A stretch of 64,000 nucleotides of DNA from Halioglobus japonicus (GCF_001983995.1 NZ_CP019450.1:806001-870000); one strand, 5' to 3'; shown: positions 11,451-24,741, numbered from the stretch's first letter. Numbers and translations are program-made. The notes: a model not told the origin generated them from the sequence alone.

Positions 11451-13600
11451 ATGTCAATTAAAAAACAAATTCTGGGGACAAAGGCCGTGGGCAAAGGAAG
11501 AATGACAACAGGGAAATGGTTGCGACCGGTCGCAGGCGTCGTATTAGGCGCGTTTGCGATGGCCGTCCAGGCGGAGCCGATTATTCAGGACATCGAGTTC
11601 AGCTCGCGCCCGGGCAGCAAATTTGAGGTGCGACTGGATTTCAATGAGCCGCCCCCGAGGCCAAGGCTTACACCATTGAGAAGCCGGCGCGTATCGCCAT
11701 GGATTTCCCCGGCGCGAGCTCTAAGCTGGAGCGCAAGCGCTACTCCCTGCCCTATGGTAATGCCACGGGTGTGGTGGTGCTGGAGTCCGGCGATCGCACC
11801 CGCATGGTGGTGAACCTGGTCAAGCTGGTGCCCTACGAGACGCGTGTTGAGGGCAACAGCATGTACCTGGTGGTTGGCCAGGACGGCGACGATTATCTCA
11901 AGCCTGCCTCCGATCCGAATCGATTGCCCACTGAGGTGACCCCGGTGGCTGATGTGGACTCAGAAATCAGCGATTTGCAATTCCAGCGTACGGCTGACGG
12001 CGAGGGCCGTCTGACCCTGGCGCTGACCGACCCTTCGGTGGACGTGAACGTGTTCAGCGAGGCGGGCGATATCAAGCTGCAGTTTGTCGACACCAATGTG
12101 CCCGAACGACTGATGCGCCGCTTTGATGTGACCGACTTTGCTACACCGGTGCAGAGTGTGGACGTCAATACCACTGAGCGCGGCGCGACGCTGACACTGA
12201 AGACGGCCGGTGATTTCGATTACCTGGCCTACCAGACGAACAACGAGTATGTGCTGAGTGTGAAGCCCCTGACCCTGAAAGAGGTTGAGGAGCGTCGCAA
12301 CGAGTTCGCCTATGTGGGCGACCGGATCTCCCTGAACTTCCAGGATATTGAAGTGCGCGCGGTACTGCAGTTGATTGCCGACTTCACGGAAATGAACCTG
12401 GTGGCCAGTGACACGGTGCGCGGTCGTATTACCCTGCGTCTGCAGAATGTGCCCTGGGACCAGGCACTGGAGCTGGTGCTGAAGACCAAGGGCCTGGATA
12501 AGCGCATGATCGGCAATGTACTCATGGTGGCTCCGGCGGCTGAGATCGCCGAGCGCGAGCGCCAGGAGATTGAAGCGAATAAGCAGATCGCCGAACTTGC
12601 ACCGCTCGTGTCCGAGTTTGTCCGCATCCGTTACGCCAAGGCCAGTGACGTTACCAAGTTGTTCCAGGCCGGCTCCGAAGAAGGCGGCAGCCTGATCTCG
12701 TCTCGCGGCTCGGTGGTTGTCGATGCGCGTACCAACTCACTGATCATTACCGATACTGCCAACAAGATGCAGGAGATTCGCGACCTGATTGAGCTGGTCG
12801 ATATCCCGGTACGCCAGGTCATGATTGAGTCCCGTATTGTGATCGCCCAGTCCGACCTGACCCATAACCTGGGTATTGAGTGGGGCGGCGGCTACATCGA
12901 GCCTGACCTGAATGGCAATATTGGCTCGATCTCCGGTGATACGGCCAACGTGGCTGCGCTCAACCAGTCCATCATCAACGGTACGACGCCTAGTGTGTCC
13001 TACCCGGGTGCCCTGCTGGTTGACCTGGGTGTGGCCAGTACCAGTGGCTTTGCGGTGGGCTTCACCAGTGACGACCTGTTCCTGACAGCGGAGCTGTCAG
13101 CCCTGGAAGCGGCCGGTGAAGGTGAAGTGGTCTCCCAGCCGAAGGTTATTACCGGCGACAAGCAGCAGGCCAATATCAAGTCGGGTACCGAGATTCCCTA
13201 CCAGGAAGCTTCTGCCTCCGGTGCGACATCGACTTCCTTTAAGGAAGCGGTACTGGAGCTGGATGTGACCCCAAGTATTACCCCGGACGATCGCATCATG
13301 CTCGACCTGGTGATCAAGCAGGATTCCGTGGGCGAGCTCGTGCCCTCCGGTCGCGGCGGTTTTATCCCCTCGATTGATACAACGGAACTGAACAGCCAGG
13401 TGCTGGTAGGCAATGGCGAGACGGTTGTGCTCGGCGGTGTCTTCAAGACCGAAGATCTGGAATCCGTGAACAAGGTGCCGTTCTTTGGAGACATTCCCTA
13501 CGTGGGCGCGTTCTTCCGCAGCACCTCGATTTCCAAGACCAAGACAGAGACCCTGATCTTCATCACGCCGAAGATTCTCGCGGACACTCTGCTCGACTAA
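11451..13600 (+). CDS. pilQ: Type IV pilus outer-membrane secretin PilQ, frameshifted
   Basis: Multimeric outer-membrane secretin through which the pilus passes. The N-terminus has a signal peptide ([11 protein letters not shown]) and the beginning of an AMIN domain up to LDFNEPPP. The frame is then lost at the C run 11652-11656. One more C gives [22 protein letters not shown] and a continuous reading frame to 13600 with the second AMIN region, the STN/N0 domain ([20 protein letters not shown]), an N1 domain and the secretin domain ([34 protein letters not shown]). Corrected length is about 716 residues, normal for PilQ. Start choice (ATG 11451 or ATG 11502) is uncertain. The TAA overlaps the aroK ATG. 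Confidence 0.93.
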
Positions 13601-14115
13601 TGCCCCTCAATCGCGTTTTCCTTGTCGGCCCCATGGGGGCCGGCAAGTCCACCATTGGCAAGTACCTCGCCGACCACCTCAAGCTCCAGTTTGCCGACAC
13701 CGATACCGAGATTGAAGCGCGTACCGGCGCTGATATCCCGTGGATTTTTGACGTGGAAGGTGAGGAAGGCTTTCGCGATCGCGAGCAGCAGGTGGTGGAG
13801 GAAATGACTCTTTGGGACGATGTGGTGTTGGCCACTGGCGGTGGCGTGGTCATGCGGCCTGAAAACCGTCGGGCGCTGGGTGCCCGCGGCTATGTCATCT
13901 ATCTCTATGCCTCACTCGATGAGCAGGTGCGCAGGACGCGCAAGGACCGCAAGCGCCCGTTGCTGCAAACCGGTGATCCGGAGCAGGTACTGCGCGACCT
14001 GTTTGCCATTCGCGATCCGTTTTACCGGGAAATCGCCGATCATGTCATTGAAACCGACGGTTGCAGTCCTCGCACGGTTGCCCAGCGCCTGGTCAAGCAG
14101 CTGGCTGGCAACTAG
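13600..14115 (+). CDS. aroK: Shikimate kinase I
   Basis: Phosphorylates shikimate with ATP in the aromatic amino acid pathway. 171 residues with the P-loop GPMGAGKST at about 10-18, the shikimate-binding DTDTEIE and GGGVV segments and the lid region RPLL. The ATG overlaps the pilQ stop (TAATG). The linkage pilQ-aroK-aroB is widely conserved in gammaproteobacteria. Confidence 0.96.
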   Translation: MPLNRVFLVGPMGAGKSTIGKYLADHLKLQFADTDTEIEARTGADIPWIFDVEGEEGFRDREQQVVEEMTLWDDVVLATGGGVVMRPENRRALGARGYVIYLYASLDEQVRRTRKDRKRPLLQTGDPEQVLRDLFAIRDPFYREIADHVIETDGCSPRTVAQRLVKQLAGN

Positions 14116-14170
14116 GCAGTGGCGCTCCGGGGCTTATCATGCTCCCCCGATTTTCAATTGAGGTTTTGCC

Positions 14171-15271
14171 GTGTCCTTGATTATGCACACGCTTCACGTC
14201 GACCTGGGTGAGCGTAGCTACCCTGTTTATATTGGTCGTGACCTGCTGTCCGACCCGGCACTGATGGGTCCGCATATCCATGGCAACCAGGTGGTGGTGG
14301 TGAGCAACGACACCGTGGCGCCGCTATTCATGGACAAGCTGCGCACTGCCGTGGGTGAGCGCAGCCTGGTGACCGAGGTTATTCTGCCCGATGGTGAGGC
14401 GTTCAAGACGCTGGAGACCTTGAACGGGATCTTCGATCACATCATGGCAGACCGCCACAGTCGCACCACGACATTGATTGCCCTCGGCGGCGGTGTGGTG
14501 GGTGATATTACCGGCTTTGCCGCGGCCTGCTATCAGCGGGGCGTGAACTTTATTCAGGTGCCCACCACCCTGCTGGCCCAGGTAGATTCCTCGGTGGGGG
14601 GCAAAACCGCCGTTAATCATCCCCAGGGCAAGAACATGATTGGCGCGTTCTACCAGCCCCAGGCGGTGCTGATTGATACCAATACGCTGCAGTCGCTGCC
14701 GCCGCGGGAGTTTGCTGCCGGGCTGGCGGAAGTGGTGAAGTACGGCCTGATTTGTGATGAGCCTTTTTATCGCTGGATTCAGGCCAATGCCGCCAAGTTG
14801 CTCGCGCGTGAAGAGGCGGCCCTGGCCGAGGCGATCGAGCGCAGCTGTGCATGCAAGGCTGCGGTGGTCGCCGCCGATGAGCGCGAAGGGGGTATTCGCG
14901 CTATTCTCAACCTTGGTCACACGTTTGGCCACGCCATAGAAACGGCTCAGGGTTACGGCAACTGGTTGCACGGCGAAGCCGTTGCCACGGGTATGCTGCT
15001 GGCGCTGGAAATGTCGGCCCGGCGCGGGTCAATCGCAGCTGCGGAGGTGGATGCGTTTCGCGAGCTGCTTGTGCAGATGAACCTGCCGGTAGCGCAGCCG
15101 GCAGATATGAGCCCGGCGCAATTTCTGGATTTGATGGGCCGCGACAAGAAAGTCGTCGACGGCAGGCTGCGGCTGGTGTTGTTGGCTGCCATCGGCGAGG
15201 CACAGATTGTCGACGATGCCGCAGAAGCTGAAATTCTCGCCCTGCTGGAGTCATTCCCGCGGGGAACCTGA
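14171..15271 (+). CDS. aroB: 3-dehydroquinate synthase
   Basis: Converts DAHP to 3-dehydroquinate, the step two before shikimate; NAD+ and a divalent metal are cofactors. 366 residues with GERSYPVYIG, the NAD-binding GGGVVGDITGF, the SSVGGKTAVN motif and the metal-ligand histidines in LNLGHTFGHAIE. I prefer GTG 14171 because TGAGG at 14159-14163 is correctly spaced before it; ATG 14183, four codons on, lacks a ribosome-binding site. Confidence 0.95.
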   Translation: MSLIMHTLHVDLGERSYPVYIGRDLLSDPALMGPHIHGNQVVVVSNDTVAPLFMDKLRTAVGERSLVTEVILPDGEAFKTLETLNGIFDHIMADRHSRTTTLIALGGGVVGDITGFAAACYQRGVNFIQVPTTLLAQVDSSVGGKTAVNHPQGKNMIGAFYQPQAVLIDTNTLQSLPPREFAAGLAEVVKYGLICDEPFYRWIQANAAKLLAREEAALAEAIERSCACKAAVVAADEREGGIRAILNLGHTFGHAIETAQGYGNWLHGEAVATGMLLALEMSARRGSIAAAEVDAFRELLVQMNLPVAQPADMSPAQFLDLMGRDKKVVDGRLRLVLLAAIGEAQIVDDAAEAEILALLESFPRGT

Positions 15272-15277
15272 CGGTCA

Positions 15278-15299
15278 GTGGTGGAAGTTTGTCCACCAC
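15278..15299 (+). terminator. Hairpin after aroB, possible weak terminator
   Basis: Perfect 8-base inverted repeat GTGGTGGA / TCCACCAC with a 6-base loop, starting seven bases after the aroB stop. No T run follows, so if it acts in termination it may be a rho-dependent or mRNA-stabilising hairpin. The remaining bases to 15402 are the presumed gltB leader and promoter. Confidence 0.4.
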
Positions 15300-15402
15300 A
15301 GGCCATCTGTGTAAAATAACCACCCCCTTTTGCCCCGAGCTGAGTTTCATGGCTGGGGTTTCGGTGTAACTTGTTGTTTTCAATAGATATTCTGGACTGA
15401 CT

Positions 15403-18400
15403 ATGAACGCAGGCCTGTATAGACCTGAAGAGTTCCGCGACAACTGCGGCTTTGGTTTGATCGCCCACACCTCTGGCGAAGCCAGCCACCGCCTGCTGCA
15501 GACCGCAATTGAATCTCTGACCTGCATGACTCACCGCGGCGGTATTGCCGCAGATGGCAAGACAGGTGACGGTTGTGGCCTGTTGTTGCAAATGCCGCGT
15601 CAGTTCATGGCCACCCTGGCGCAGGAGTTGTTCGGCGCCACCCTCTCTGACATGTTTGCCGTGGGCCAGATCTTCCTGAGCCGCGACGCCGAGGCCGCCC
15701 AGGCCGCAAGAGCTGCCACAGAAGTCGCCCTGACTGATCAGGGCCTGACGGTGATTGGTTGGCGCGAAGTGCCCACCGATGACTCTGTGTGCGGTGAAAT
15801 CGCGCTGGAGACCCTGCCCCGGATTGAGCAGGTGTTTATCGATGCGGCGGGCCTGACCGATGTCGAGCTGTCCACTAAGTTGTTTGTCGCCCGACGCAAG
15901 GCGGAAATGGCCTGCGAGCAGGACGAGGATTATTACATAGCCAGCCTGTCCGGGCGGGTGATTTCCTACAAAGGCCTGGTCATGCCGGTGGATCTGCCGA
16001 AGTTCTACCAGGACCTGGCGGACGAACGGCTCGAAACCGCCATCTGTGTGTTCCACCAGCGTTTTTCTACCAACACCATGCCTAAGTGGCCGTTGGCCCA
16101 GCCCTTCCGCCTGTTGGCGCATAACGGTGAAATCAACACCATTGAGGGTAACCGCAACTGGGCCGAGGCCCGCACCGCGTGTTTCGAGACCGAGCGTCTG
16201 CCCAATATCAAGGACATTGCGCCGCTGGTGAATCGCACCGGCTCCGACTCATCCAGTATGGATAACATGCTCGATGTGCTGCTCACCGGCGGTGTCGACA
16301 TGGCCCGGGCCCTGCGCATGCTGATTCCGCCCGCGTGGCAGAACATGGAGTTGATGGATCCCGACCTCAAGGCATTCTACGAATACCACTCCATGCACAT
16401 GGAGCCCTGGGATGGCCCCGCCGGACTGGTACTGACCGATGGTCGCTACGCCGTCTGTATGCTCGATCGCAACGGCCTGCGCCCGGCGCGCTGGGTCAAA
16501 ACCAAAGACGGGTTTATTACTCTGGCTTCAGAGATCGGCACCTACGATTACAAGCCTGAAGACGTTGTCGCCAAGGGCCGGGTTGGCCCCGGGCAGATGA
16601 TGATGGTCGACACACAGACCGGTGAGCTGCTGCAGACTGAGGACATTGATAATCGCCTCAAGAATGCCCAGCCCTACAAGCGCTGGTTGAAAGAGAAGGC
16701 CCAGCGCATCGAGGGGACCTTTGGCAGCGAGATGATTTCCGGGATTGAGCGCGCGCAGCTCGATGCCTACATGAAAATGTTCCAGGTGAGCTTTGAAGAG
16801 CGCGACCAGGTGCTGCGGCCGCTGGCGGAGTCCGGTAACGAGGCCGTGGGCTCCATGGGCGATGACACGCCCATGGCGGTGCTGTCCCGCAAAGAGCGCT
16901 CACTGTACGACTACTTCCGCCAGAAATTTGCCCAGGTGACCAACCCGCCGATCGATCCGCTGCGCGAAACGATTGTGATGTCACTGGAGACGGACCTGGG
17001 TGGCGAGAAAAACCTGTTCCACGAGGGGCCGGAGCACGCGGATCGGGTGATCCTGACCTCACCGGTGCTGTCCCAGGGTAAATTCACCACCCTGCTAAAT
17101 CTCGACCGGCCCGGCTTCCAGCCGCGCAAAATCGACTGCACCTACAATCCCGACGAGATGAGTCTGGAGCAGGGTGTACGCCAGGTGATTGCCGAGGCAG
17201 AGAGCGCTGTGAATAGCGGCAGCACGATTCTGGTGTTGTCCGATCGCGAGATCGAAAAAGGTCGCCTGCCCATTCATAGCATGCTGACCACCGGCGCGGT
17301 GCACCACGCGCTAATCAAGCTGGGGCTGCGCGCGGAATGCAACATCGTGGTGGAGACTGCCAGTGCGCGGGATTCACATCAGATTGCGTGTCTGCTCGGC
17401 TTTGGCGCCACGGCTGTGTACCCATACCTCGCCTACAGTGTGCTCGAAGAGTTGATCCGCTGCGGTGAAGTGCTGGGCGAGCCCAGCATTTGCTACAAGA
17501 ACTACCGCAAGGGCATTAACAAAGGTCTGCTGAAGATCATGTCCAAAATGGGCATTTCAGCGGTTAGCTCTTACCGGGGCGCCCAGCTGTTTGAGGCGGT
17601 TGGACTCGCCCGCGAAGTGGTTGACCTGTCATTCTGTGGTGTGGCCTCGCGTATTGAAGGCTCGGGTTTTTCTGAGTTGGAGGCGGAGCAACAGCTCCTC
17701 GCCAAGCGCGCCTGGACGCCGCGCAAGACGATCGAACAGGGCGGTCTGCTCAAGTATGTGCACGGCCAGGAATACCACGCCTACAACCCCGACGTGGTGA
17801 TGTCCCTGCAGCAGGCGGTCGCCAGTGGCGACTATGCGGACTACCAGCGCTACGCCGCGCTGGTTAATGAGCGCCCCGTTGCCACGTTGCGCGATCTGCT
17901 GCGTCCGGTGGAGGGTGCAGGCATTGATATCAACGAGGTTGAGCCGGTGGAAAACATTCTGCCGCGCTTTGACTCGGCCGGCATGAGCCTGGGGGCGCTG
18001 AGCCCGGAGGCCCACGAGGCGCTGGCAGCGGCCATGAACCGCATGGGTGCGCGCTCCAACTCCGGTGAAGGCGGCGAAGATCCGATCCGCTATGGCACCG
18101 AGCGCATGTCCAAGATCAAGCAGATCGCCTCGGGCCGTTTTGGTGTGACGCCACACTACCTTGTGAATGCCGAAGTACTGCAGATCAAGGTGGCCCAGGG
18201 CGCGAAGCCAGGCGAGGGCGGTCAGCTCCCCGGCGGCAAGGTGAACGACCTGATTGCACGCCTGCGCTACTCCGTGCCCGGCGTTACCCTGATTTCTCCG
18301 CCGCCGCATCACGATATTTATTCGATTGAGGATCTGGCCCAGCTGATCTTTGACCTCAAGCAGGTTAACCCGGACGCGCTGGTGTCAGTGAAGCTGGTCT

Positions 18401-19842
18401 CCGAGCCCGGGGTGGGCACGATTGCCGCAGGCGTGGCCAAGGCCTACGCCGACCTCATTACCATTTCCGGATACGATGGCGGCACGGCAGCAAGCCCGTT
18501 GACCTCGATCCGCTATGCGGGCTCGCCCTTCGAGCTCGGCCTTGCCGAAGTGCAGCAAACCCTGCGCGGCAACAACCTGCGCGGCGCAATCCGCCTGCAG
18601 GCAGACGGTGGCCTCAAGACCGGCCTGGATGTGATCAAGGCCGCTATCCTCGGCGCTGAGAGCTTTGGTTTCGGCACCGGTCCCATGGTTGCCCTGGGTT
18701 GTAAGTACCTGCGTATCTGTCACCTGAACAACTGCGCCACCGGTGTCGCCACCCAGCACCAGAAGCTGCGTGACGACCACTTCAACGGCACGGTCGAAAT
18801 GGTGATGAATTTCTTCACCTTTATTGCCATGGAGACCCGCGAGTGGCTGGCGCGCCTGGGTGTGCGCTCGCTCGAGGAGTTGATCGGACGCACTGATCTG
18901 CTCGAGGCCCTGCCGGGTGACACCGACAAACAGACCCGCCTCGACCTGGCGCCTATTCTGCACAAAGACGATGACGCTGCTGGACAGCCTGAGTTCTGCC
19001 AGGTGTCCTCTAACGATCCCTTCGACAAGGGTGAGAAGGCCGAGGAGATGGTCGCCGCGACGCTGGCAAACATTGAAGCCAACCAGGGCGGCGAGTTTGC
19101 GTTCGAGGTATGCAACTGCGACCGCTCCATTGGTGCGCGACTCTCCGGCGAAATTGCCAAGCGCTATGGCAATGAAGGTATGGAAGCCAATCCACTGGTG
19201 CTGCGCCTGACTGGTACCGCGGGCCAGAGCTTTGGTGTCTGGAACGCCGGCGGCCTGCACATGTACCTCGAAGGTGATTCCAACGACTATGTGGGCAAAG
19301 GTATGGCCGGCGGTAAGCTGGTGATCTACCCGCCCCGCGTCAGTGAATTCAAGTCACAGGAAACGTCGATTATCGGCAACACCTGCCTGTATGGAGCCAC
19401 TGGCGGCCGCCTGTTCGCTGCCGGCATTGCCGGCGAGCGCTTTGCGGTGCGCAACTCCGGTGCCCACGCCGTCGTCGAAGGCGCGGGCGACCACTGCTGT
19501 GAATACATGACTGGCGGTAACGTCACCGTACTGGGCCCCACCGGGGTCAACTTCGGCGCTGGCATGACAGGCGGATTCGCCTACGTGCTGGATATGGATC
19601 GCACCTTTATCGACAAATACAACAGCGAGCTGGTGGAGATTCACCGGGTCAGCGCTGAGTATATGGAGCCCTATCGCAACCACCTGCGTGGCAATATTCG
19701 CGAGTTTGTTGAAGAAACAGGTTCGGAGTGGGGCACTCATTTGTTGGACAACTTTGAAGATTATGTTGGCAAGTTCTGGCTGGTTAAGCCCAAGGCAGCG
19801 GAGTTTGATGCTCTGCTGTCGCGCCTGCGTAACACCGACTAG
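15403..19842 (+). CDS. gltB: Glutamate synthase (NADPH) large subunit
   Basis: Transfers the amide nitrogen of glutamine to 2-oxoglutarate. 1479 residues, normal for GltB. The N-terminal Ntn amidotransferase has catalytic Cys15 in [10 protein letters not shown], so residues 1-14 are the expected cleaved propeptide. A central domain and an FMN-binding synthase domain ([19 protein letters not shown]) follow, then the 3Fe-4S cysteines in the [12 protein letters not shown] pattern, and finally the C-terminal beta-helix ([12 protein letters not shown]). It forms an operon with gltD, 12 bases downstream. Confidence 0.97.
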   Translation: MNAGLYRPEEFRDNCGFGLIAHTSGEASHRLLQTAIESLTCMTHRGGIAADGKTGDGCGLLLQMPRQFMATLAQELFGATLSDMFAVGQIFLSRDAEAAQAARAATEVALTDQGLTVIGWREVPTDDSVCGEIALETLPRIEQVFIDAAGLTDVELSTKLFVARRKAEMACEQDEDYYIASLSGRVISYKGLVMPVDLPKFYQDLADERLETAICVFHQRFSTNTMPKWPLAQPFRLLAHNGEINTIEGNRNWAEARTACFETERLPNIKDIAPLVNRTGSDSSSMDNMLDVLLTGGVDMARALRMLIPPAWQNMELMDPDLKAFYEYHSMHMEPWDGPAGLVLTDGRYAVCMLDRNGLRPARWVKTKDGFITLASEIGTYDYKPEDVVAKGRVGPGQMMMVDTQTGELLQTEDIDNRLKNAQPYKRWLKEKAQRIEGTFGSEMISGIERAQLDAYMKMFQVSFEERDQVLRPLAESGNEAVGSMGDDTPMAVLSRKERSLYDYFRQKFAQVTNPPIDPLRETIVMSLETDLGGEKNLFHEGPEHADRVILTSPVLSQGKFTTLLNLDRPGFQPRKIDCTYNPDEMSLEQGVRQVIAEAESAVNSGSTILVLSDREIEKGRLPIHSMLTTGAVHHALIKLGLRAECNIVVETASARDSHQIACLLGFGATAVYPYLAYSVLEELIRCGEVLGEPSICYKNYRKGINKGLLKIMSKMGISAVSSYRGAQLFEAVGLAREVVDLSFCGVASRIEGSGFSELEAEQQLLAKRAWTPRKTIEQGGLLKYVHGQEYHAYNPDVVMSLQQAVASGDYADYQRYAALVNERPVATLRDLLRPVEGAGIDINEVEPVENILPRFDSAGMSLGALSPEAHEALAAAMNRMGARSNSGEGGEDPIRYGTERMSKIKQIASGRFGVTPHYLVNAEVLQIKVAQGAKPGEGGQLPGGKVNDLIARLRYSVPGVTLISPPPHHDIYSIEDLAQLIFDLKQVNPDALVSVKLVSEPGVGTIAAGVAKAYADLITISGYDGGTAASPLTSIRYAGSPFELGLAEVQQTLRGNNLRGAIRLQADGGLKTGLDVIKAAILGAESFGFGTGPMVALGCKYLRICHLNNCATGVATQHQKLRDDHFNGTVEMVMNFFTFIAMETREWLARLGVRSLEELIGRTDLLEALPGDTDKQTRLDLAPILHKDDDAAGQPEFCQVSSNDPFDKGEKAEEMVAATLANIEANQGGEFAFEVCNCDRSIGARLSGEIAKRYGNEGMEANPLVLRLTGTAGQSFGVWNAGGLHMYLEGDSNDYVGKGMAGGKLVIYPPRVSEFKSQETSIIGNTCLYGATGGRLFAAGIAGERFAVRNSGAHAVVEGAGDHCCEYMTGGNVTVLGPTGVNFGAGMTGGFAYVLDMDRTFIDKYNSELVEIHRVSAEYMEPYRNHLRGNIREFVEETGSEWGTHLLDNFEDYVGKFWLVKPKAAEFDALLSRLRNTD

Positions 19843-19848
19843 TGGTAA

Positions 19849-21276
<1,428 letters not shown>

Positions 21277-21306
21277 GGCGCCTATTCGCGCCAGCAGGAC
21301 GCACTG

Positions 21307-22377
21307 ATGACTGAACTTAAAAACGACCGTTTTCTGCGCGCACTGCTGCGCCAGCCGGTAGATCGCACCCCCATCTGGATGATGCGTCAGGCCGGTCGTT
21401 ATCTGCCTGAATACCGCGCGACCCGCCAGCAGGCGGGCTCGTTTCTGGATTTGTGCAAAAACGCAGAGCTGGCATGTGAAGTGACCATGCAGCCCCTGCG
21501 CCGCTATCCCATGGATGCGGCCATTCTGTTTTCCGACATCCTCACCGTCCCCGATGCACTGGGCCTGGGCCTTTATTTTGAAGAGGGCGAAGGGCCGAAG
21601 TTTCACAAGACTGTGCGCAGCGAATCCGATCTGAATGGCCTGAATGCGATTACCGCCGCAGATGATCTCGGCTATGTCATGAATGCCGTGAGCACCATTC
21701 GGCAAGAGCTAAACGGCAAGGTCCCCTTGATCGGTTTTTCAGGCAGTCCCTGGACACTCGCGACTTACATGGTTGAAGGCGGCTCCTCCAAGGACTTCGC
21801 CAATGTGAAAGCCATGGCTTACGACAAGCCGGAGTTAATGCACGCGCTATTGTCGCTGCTGGCCGATGCCGTGGCCGACTATCTTGCAGCCCAGATTCGC
21901 GCGGGTGCACAGGCGGTGCAAATTTTCGATACCTGGGGTGGTAGCCTCAGTGCCGCTGCCTACAAAGAGTTCTCGCTCAAGTACATGCAGAGGGTGATTT
22001 CCCGCCTGCCCAGGGAGGCAGACGGCCGCAAGGTGCCGGTGATTGTATTTACCAAAGGCGGTGGTCAGTGGTTGAACACCATTGCTGAGTGCGGCGCCGA
22101 CGGTGTCGGCATTGATTGGACAACGGATATCGCCATTGCCCGGGTGCTGGTGGGTGACAGAGTCGCACTGCAGGGCAATATGGACCCTGCCATGCTGCAC
22201 GCATCTCCTGCGCGCATCCGCGAAGAAGTCGCGTCTATTCTGGCAGGCTTCGGCCATGGCACAGGCCATGTCTTCAACCTGGGGCACGGTATTACCCCGG
22301 GGATTAACCCTGACCACGTCACGGCGTTTGTCGACGCCGTGGTGGAGTTATCACCGCAGTACCACCTGGCGGACTAG
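21307..22377 (+). CDS. hemE: Uroporphyrinogen decarboxylase
   Basis: Decarboxylates the four acetate groups of uroporphyrinogen III to give coproporphyrinogen III in haem synthesis. 356 residues with the signature [16 protein letters not shown] near residue 20, the active-site Asp in [12 protein letters not shown], and [17 protein letters not shown]. It is 30 bases after gltD, which matches the gltB-gltD-hemE order of Pseudomonas, and convergent with cysE. Confidence 0.97.
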   Translation: MTELKNDRFLRALLRQPVDRTPIWMMRQAGRYLPEYRATRQQAGSFLDLCKNAELACEVTMQPLRRYPMDAAILFSDILTVPDALGLGLYFEEGEGPKFHKTVRSESDLNGLNAITAADDLGYVMNAVSTIRQELNGKVPLIGFSGSPWTLATYMVEGGSSKDFANVKAMAYDKPELMHALLSLLADAVADYLAAQIRAGAQAVQIFDTWGGSLSAAAYKEFSLKYMQRVISRLPREADGRKVPVIVFTKGGGQWLNTIAECGADGVGIDWTTDIAIARVLVGDRVALQGNMDPAMLHASPARIREEVASILAGFGHGTGHVFNLGHGITPGINPDHVTAFVDAVVELSPQYHLAD

Positions 22378-22413
22378 CGCCGCCCTGATCCTGCGCGAGC
22401 GTGCCGCTGCTTG

Positions 22414-23220
22414 CTAGCAGTCGGCGTTTTCGTCGCAGCAGAAGTCGTGGTTCATATCCAGTGCCGGTGCATCGGTTGCCGGCCGTCCCACAATTTTGGC
22501 GGGCACACCGGCGACTGTGGTGTGCGGGGGCACTTCTTCCAACACCACGCTCCCCGCGCCGACTTTGGCGCCTTCACCGACCCTGATATTGCCCAGAATC
22601 TTGGCTCCAGCGCTAATCAGTACGCCGTTGCCAATCTTGGGGTGGCGATCGCCTTCATCCTTGCCGGTGCCGCCCAGGGTCACTGACTGCAGAATCGATA
22701 CATCGTCGCCGACCACCGCTGTTTCACCGATGACCAGGCCGGTGGCATGGTCGAGCATAATGCCCCGTCCCAGCTTTGCGGCGGGGTGGATATCCACGCC
22801 GAACTTGACTGAAACCCGGTTCTGGAAGAACAGCGCCATCGACTCCCGACCGTTATTCCACAGCCAGTGGGCGATGCGCTGACTCTGCAGCGCGTGAAAG
22901 CCCTTGAAGTACAGAAAGGGCACGTAGAGTTCCTGGCTGGCGGAATCGCGGTCGACCACAGCAACGAGGTCGGCGCGCATGGCATCGCGAATACTCGCGT
23001 CGCGCTGCATCGCCTGCAGAATCACTTCCCGTAGCATCAGTGAAGACACCGTGGGGCTGTCCAGTTGATTGGCGAGGTGGAAGCTGAGCGCACACTCAAG
23101 CGTGTTGTGATTGAGAATAGTGGAATGCAGAAAACTCGCCAGCAGCGGTTCTTCCTGGGCGTGTTTCTCAGTCTCGGTGCGGATGCGATTCCAGACCGGA
23201 TCGGCTTGTGTCGCAGTCAT
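22414..23220 (-). CDS. cysE: Serine O-acetyltransferase
   Basis: Acetylates serine with acetyl-CoA to make O-acetylserine for cysteine synthesis. 268 residues: an N-terminal alpha-helical CysE domain (about 1-135) and a left-handed beta-helix with hexapeptide repeats, including VDIHPAAKLGRGIMLDHATG and LGGTGKDEGDRHPKIG. The C-terminus, normally the cysteine feedback and CysK-binding tail, ends in a cysteine- and acid-rich stretch without the usual terminal Ile, so the CysK contact may be lost. Confidence 0.94.
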   Translation of the reverse strand: MTATQADPVWNRIRTETEKHAQEEPLLASFLHSTILNHNTLECALSFHLANQLDSPTVSSLMLREVILQAMQRDASIRDAMRADLVAVVDRDSASQELYVPFLYFKGFHALQSQRIAHWLWNNGRESMALFFQNRVSVKFGVDIHPAAKLGRGIMLDHATGLVIGETAVVGDDVSILQSVTLGGTGKDEGDRHPKIGNGVLISAGAKILGNIRVGEGAKVGAGSVVLEEVPPHTTVAGVPAKIVGRPATDAPALDMNHDFCCDENADC

Positions 23221-23256
23221 TGCGTTACCTCCAAGTGGACCGGGGACTTTAGCCCA

Positions 23257-23939
23257 TTACGCGGGATTCGTCACGGCGCCAGTGTAGCGCCACAAGTTGT
23301 GCTGACTATCCCGGTACTTCTTCTCAAACAGGGTGAGCGCCGGTGCTTCCGGCACCTGCGCGATGCGGCCGTGCACGCCCGCCAGATGCATGGCGACGCC
23401 GAATTCCTCGACATAGTTCTGCCAGTTGGAGCGCAGCTCGATATGCCCCCCAGCGCCAATAGCCAGGGGAAGCTGGCGTGGCCGTGAATGCGTCGCTGCA
23501 GGTGTTTGCTTTTGGGCCAGGGGTTGGGATAGAGCAGGTAGTGGAAATCTGCACTGCGGCCGTCCGCCAGCAGCAATTGCCAGATGTCTTCGGCTTCCGC
23601 ATGCAGAAAAATATAGTTGTCGCTGGTCCCTGGCACATGCTTCTGCAGGCGATGGCTCGACTGATCTATACCGACGACGAGGTGATCGGGGTGTTTGGCA
23701 GCGAGTTGTGTCGTGCTCATACCGGTGCCGCAGAAGGAATCAATCACCAGCGGCTGTGGCGTGGTGGTGAGTCGCTCAGTCAGGGTTTGGTAGGCAGTGT
23801 GTGAATGGGGCGCGACCGGTCGCTGGAACGCGTGCTGCAGGTGCCGTGTCACGGTTTGTGCGAGACGCGGGTGCAGGCCGCTCTGGTTGCTGGTGACCGG
23901 GCGCGAATATTCAGACTGAGGCACGATTAGTGGTTCCAA
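23257..23939 (-). CDS. TrmB-like SAM-dependent methyltransferase, frameshifted
   Basis: Probable tRNA (guanine-N7)-methyltransferase family protein. The SAM-binding motif reads VIDSFCGTGMSTTQLA, followed by VGIDQSSHRL; the substrate motif PNPWPKSKHLQRR resembles the TrmB PDPWPKxxHxKRR signature. After HASFPWLLALG the frame is lost at the C run 23446-23451 (plus strand). One more base restores GGHIELRSNWQNYVEEF and an end at 23257, giving about 227 residues. The motif I region differs from canonical TrmB (usually EIGxGxG), so it may be a divergent paralogue; no canonical trmB is in the window. Confidence 0.75.
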
Positions 23940-24011
23940 GATTGCTGTCAGCTGCTGGTGCTGCCATCATACCGGCCCACAATGAATGCTTCACTCTGAT
24001 CCTTTCGTCCT

Positions 24012-24739
24012 ATGCGTCAAGACCTGCGGCCGTGGTGGCTGAAAAAGCTCTATCTCCGATACCGTAACTGGTACGTCGATTATTTCCTGCGCCCCGAATG
24101 TGAGGCGCTCGGGCCTTACCATACGATTATGAAGCCATGGTATGTGAGGATTTCGGGCGACAACATCCGCATTGGCCGGTCCTTTACTGCGATAGGTGAA
24201 CCGATGCACCAGGTGGAAATTGGCGTCTGGGGCCGGGCCCGGGCGAGGGCCGGGTTGAGATCGGCGATTGCGTGCTGATGAGTCCGGGCTCGCGCATCAG
24301 TGCTTCGGACGAAATTACTGTCGGCGATGGCACCATGTTCGCCAATGGGGTCTACGTGACTGATTCCGACTGGCACCAGATTTACGATCGGATGGAGCGC
24401 GATCCTCTGCCCACGCCTGTGCATATTGGCAGGAATGTCTGGCTGGGTGATCACGCCACAGTGCTCAAGGGCGTCACTATCGGCGAAAATTCCGTGGTGG
24501 CGGCACGGGCGGTGGTTACTCGGGATGTGCCGGCCAATGTGGTGGTCGCCGGCAACCCTGCCAAAGTGGTCAAGGAGCTGGATCCTGAACGCGGGTTTAC
24601 CACCCGCATGGATTACTTCGCCAATCCGGCAGAGCTGGAGCGCTTCTTCGAGGGCGTCAATGCCCAGGTGCTGGCGGGGAACAGCTTGTGGCGCTGGATG
24701 TGGTCGGTGGTGTACCCCGCCTCCAAGCGGTTGCGCTGA
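24012..24739 (+). CDS. Hexapeptide-repeat acyltransferase, frameshifted
   Basis: Left-handed beta-helix acyltransferase of the maltose/galactoside O-acetyltransferase type; the substrate is unknown. An N-terminal helical segment (WWLKKLYLRYRNWYVDYF) precedes hexapeptide repeats (ISGDNIRIGRSFTAIG; VHIGRNVWLGDHATVLKG; VTRDVPANVVVAGNPAKVV). The frame breaks at the G run 24236-24238; one added G yields GRGPGEGRVEIGDCVLMSPG and a protein of about 242 residues. It lies three bases from the convergent rpiA. Such enzymes often modify sugars or lipids of the envelope, but nothing nearby indicates the substrate. Confidence 0.8.
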
Positions 24740-24741
24740 AC

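Noticed and set aside
14953..16122. A 389-residue frame antisense to aroB and gltB
   Set aside because: Low-complexity translation without domains, opposite two well-supported genes.
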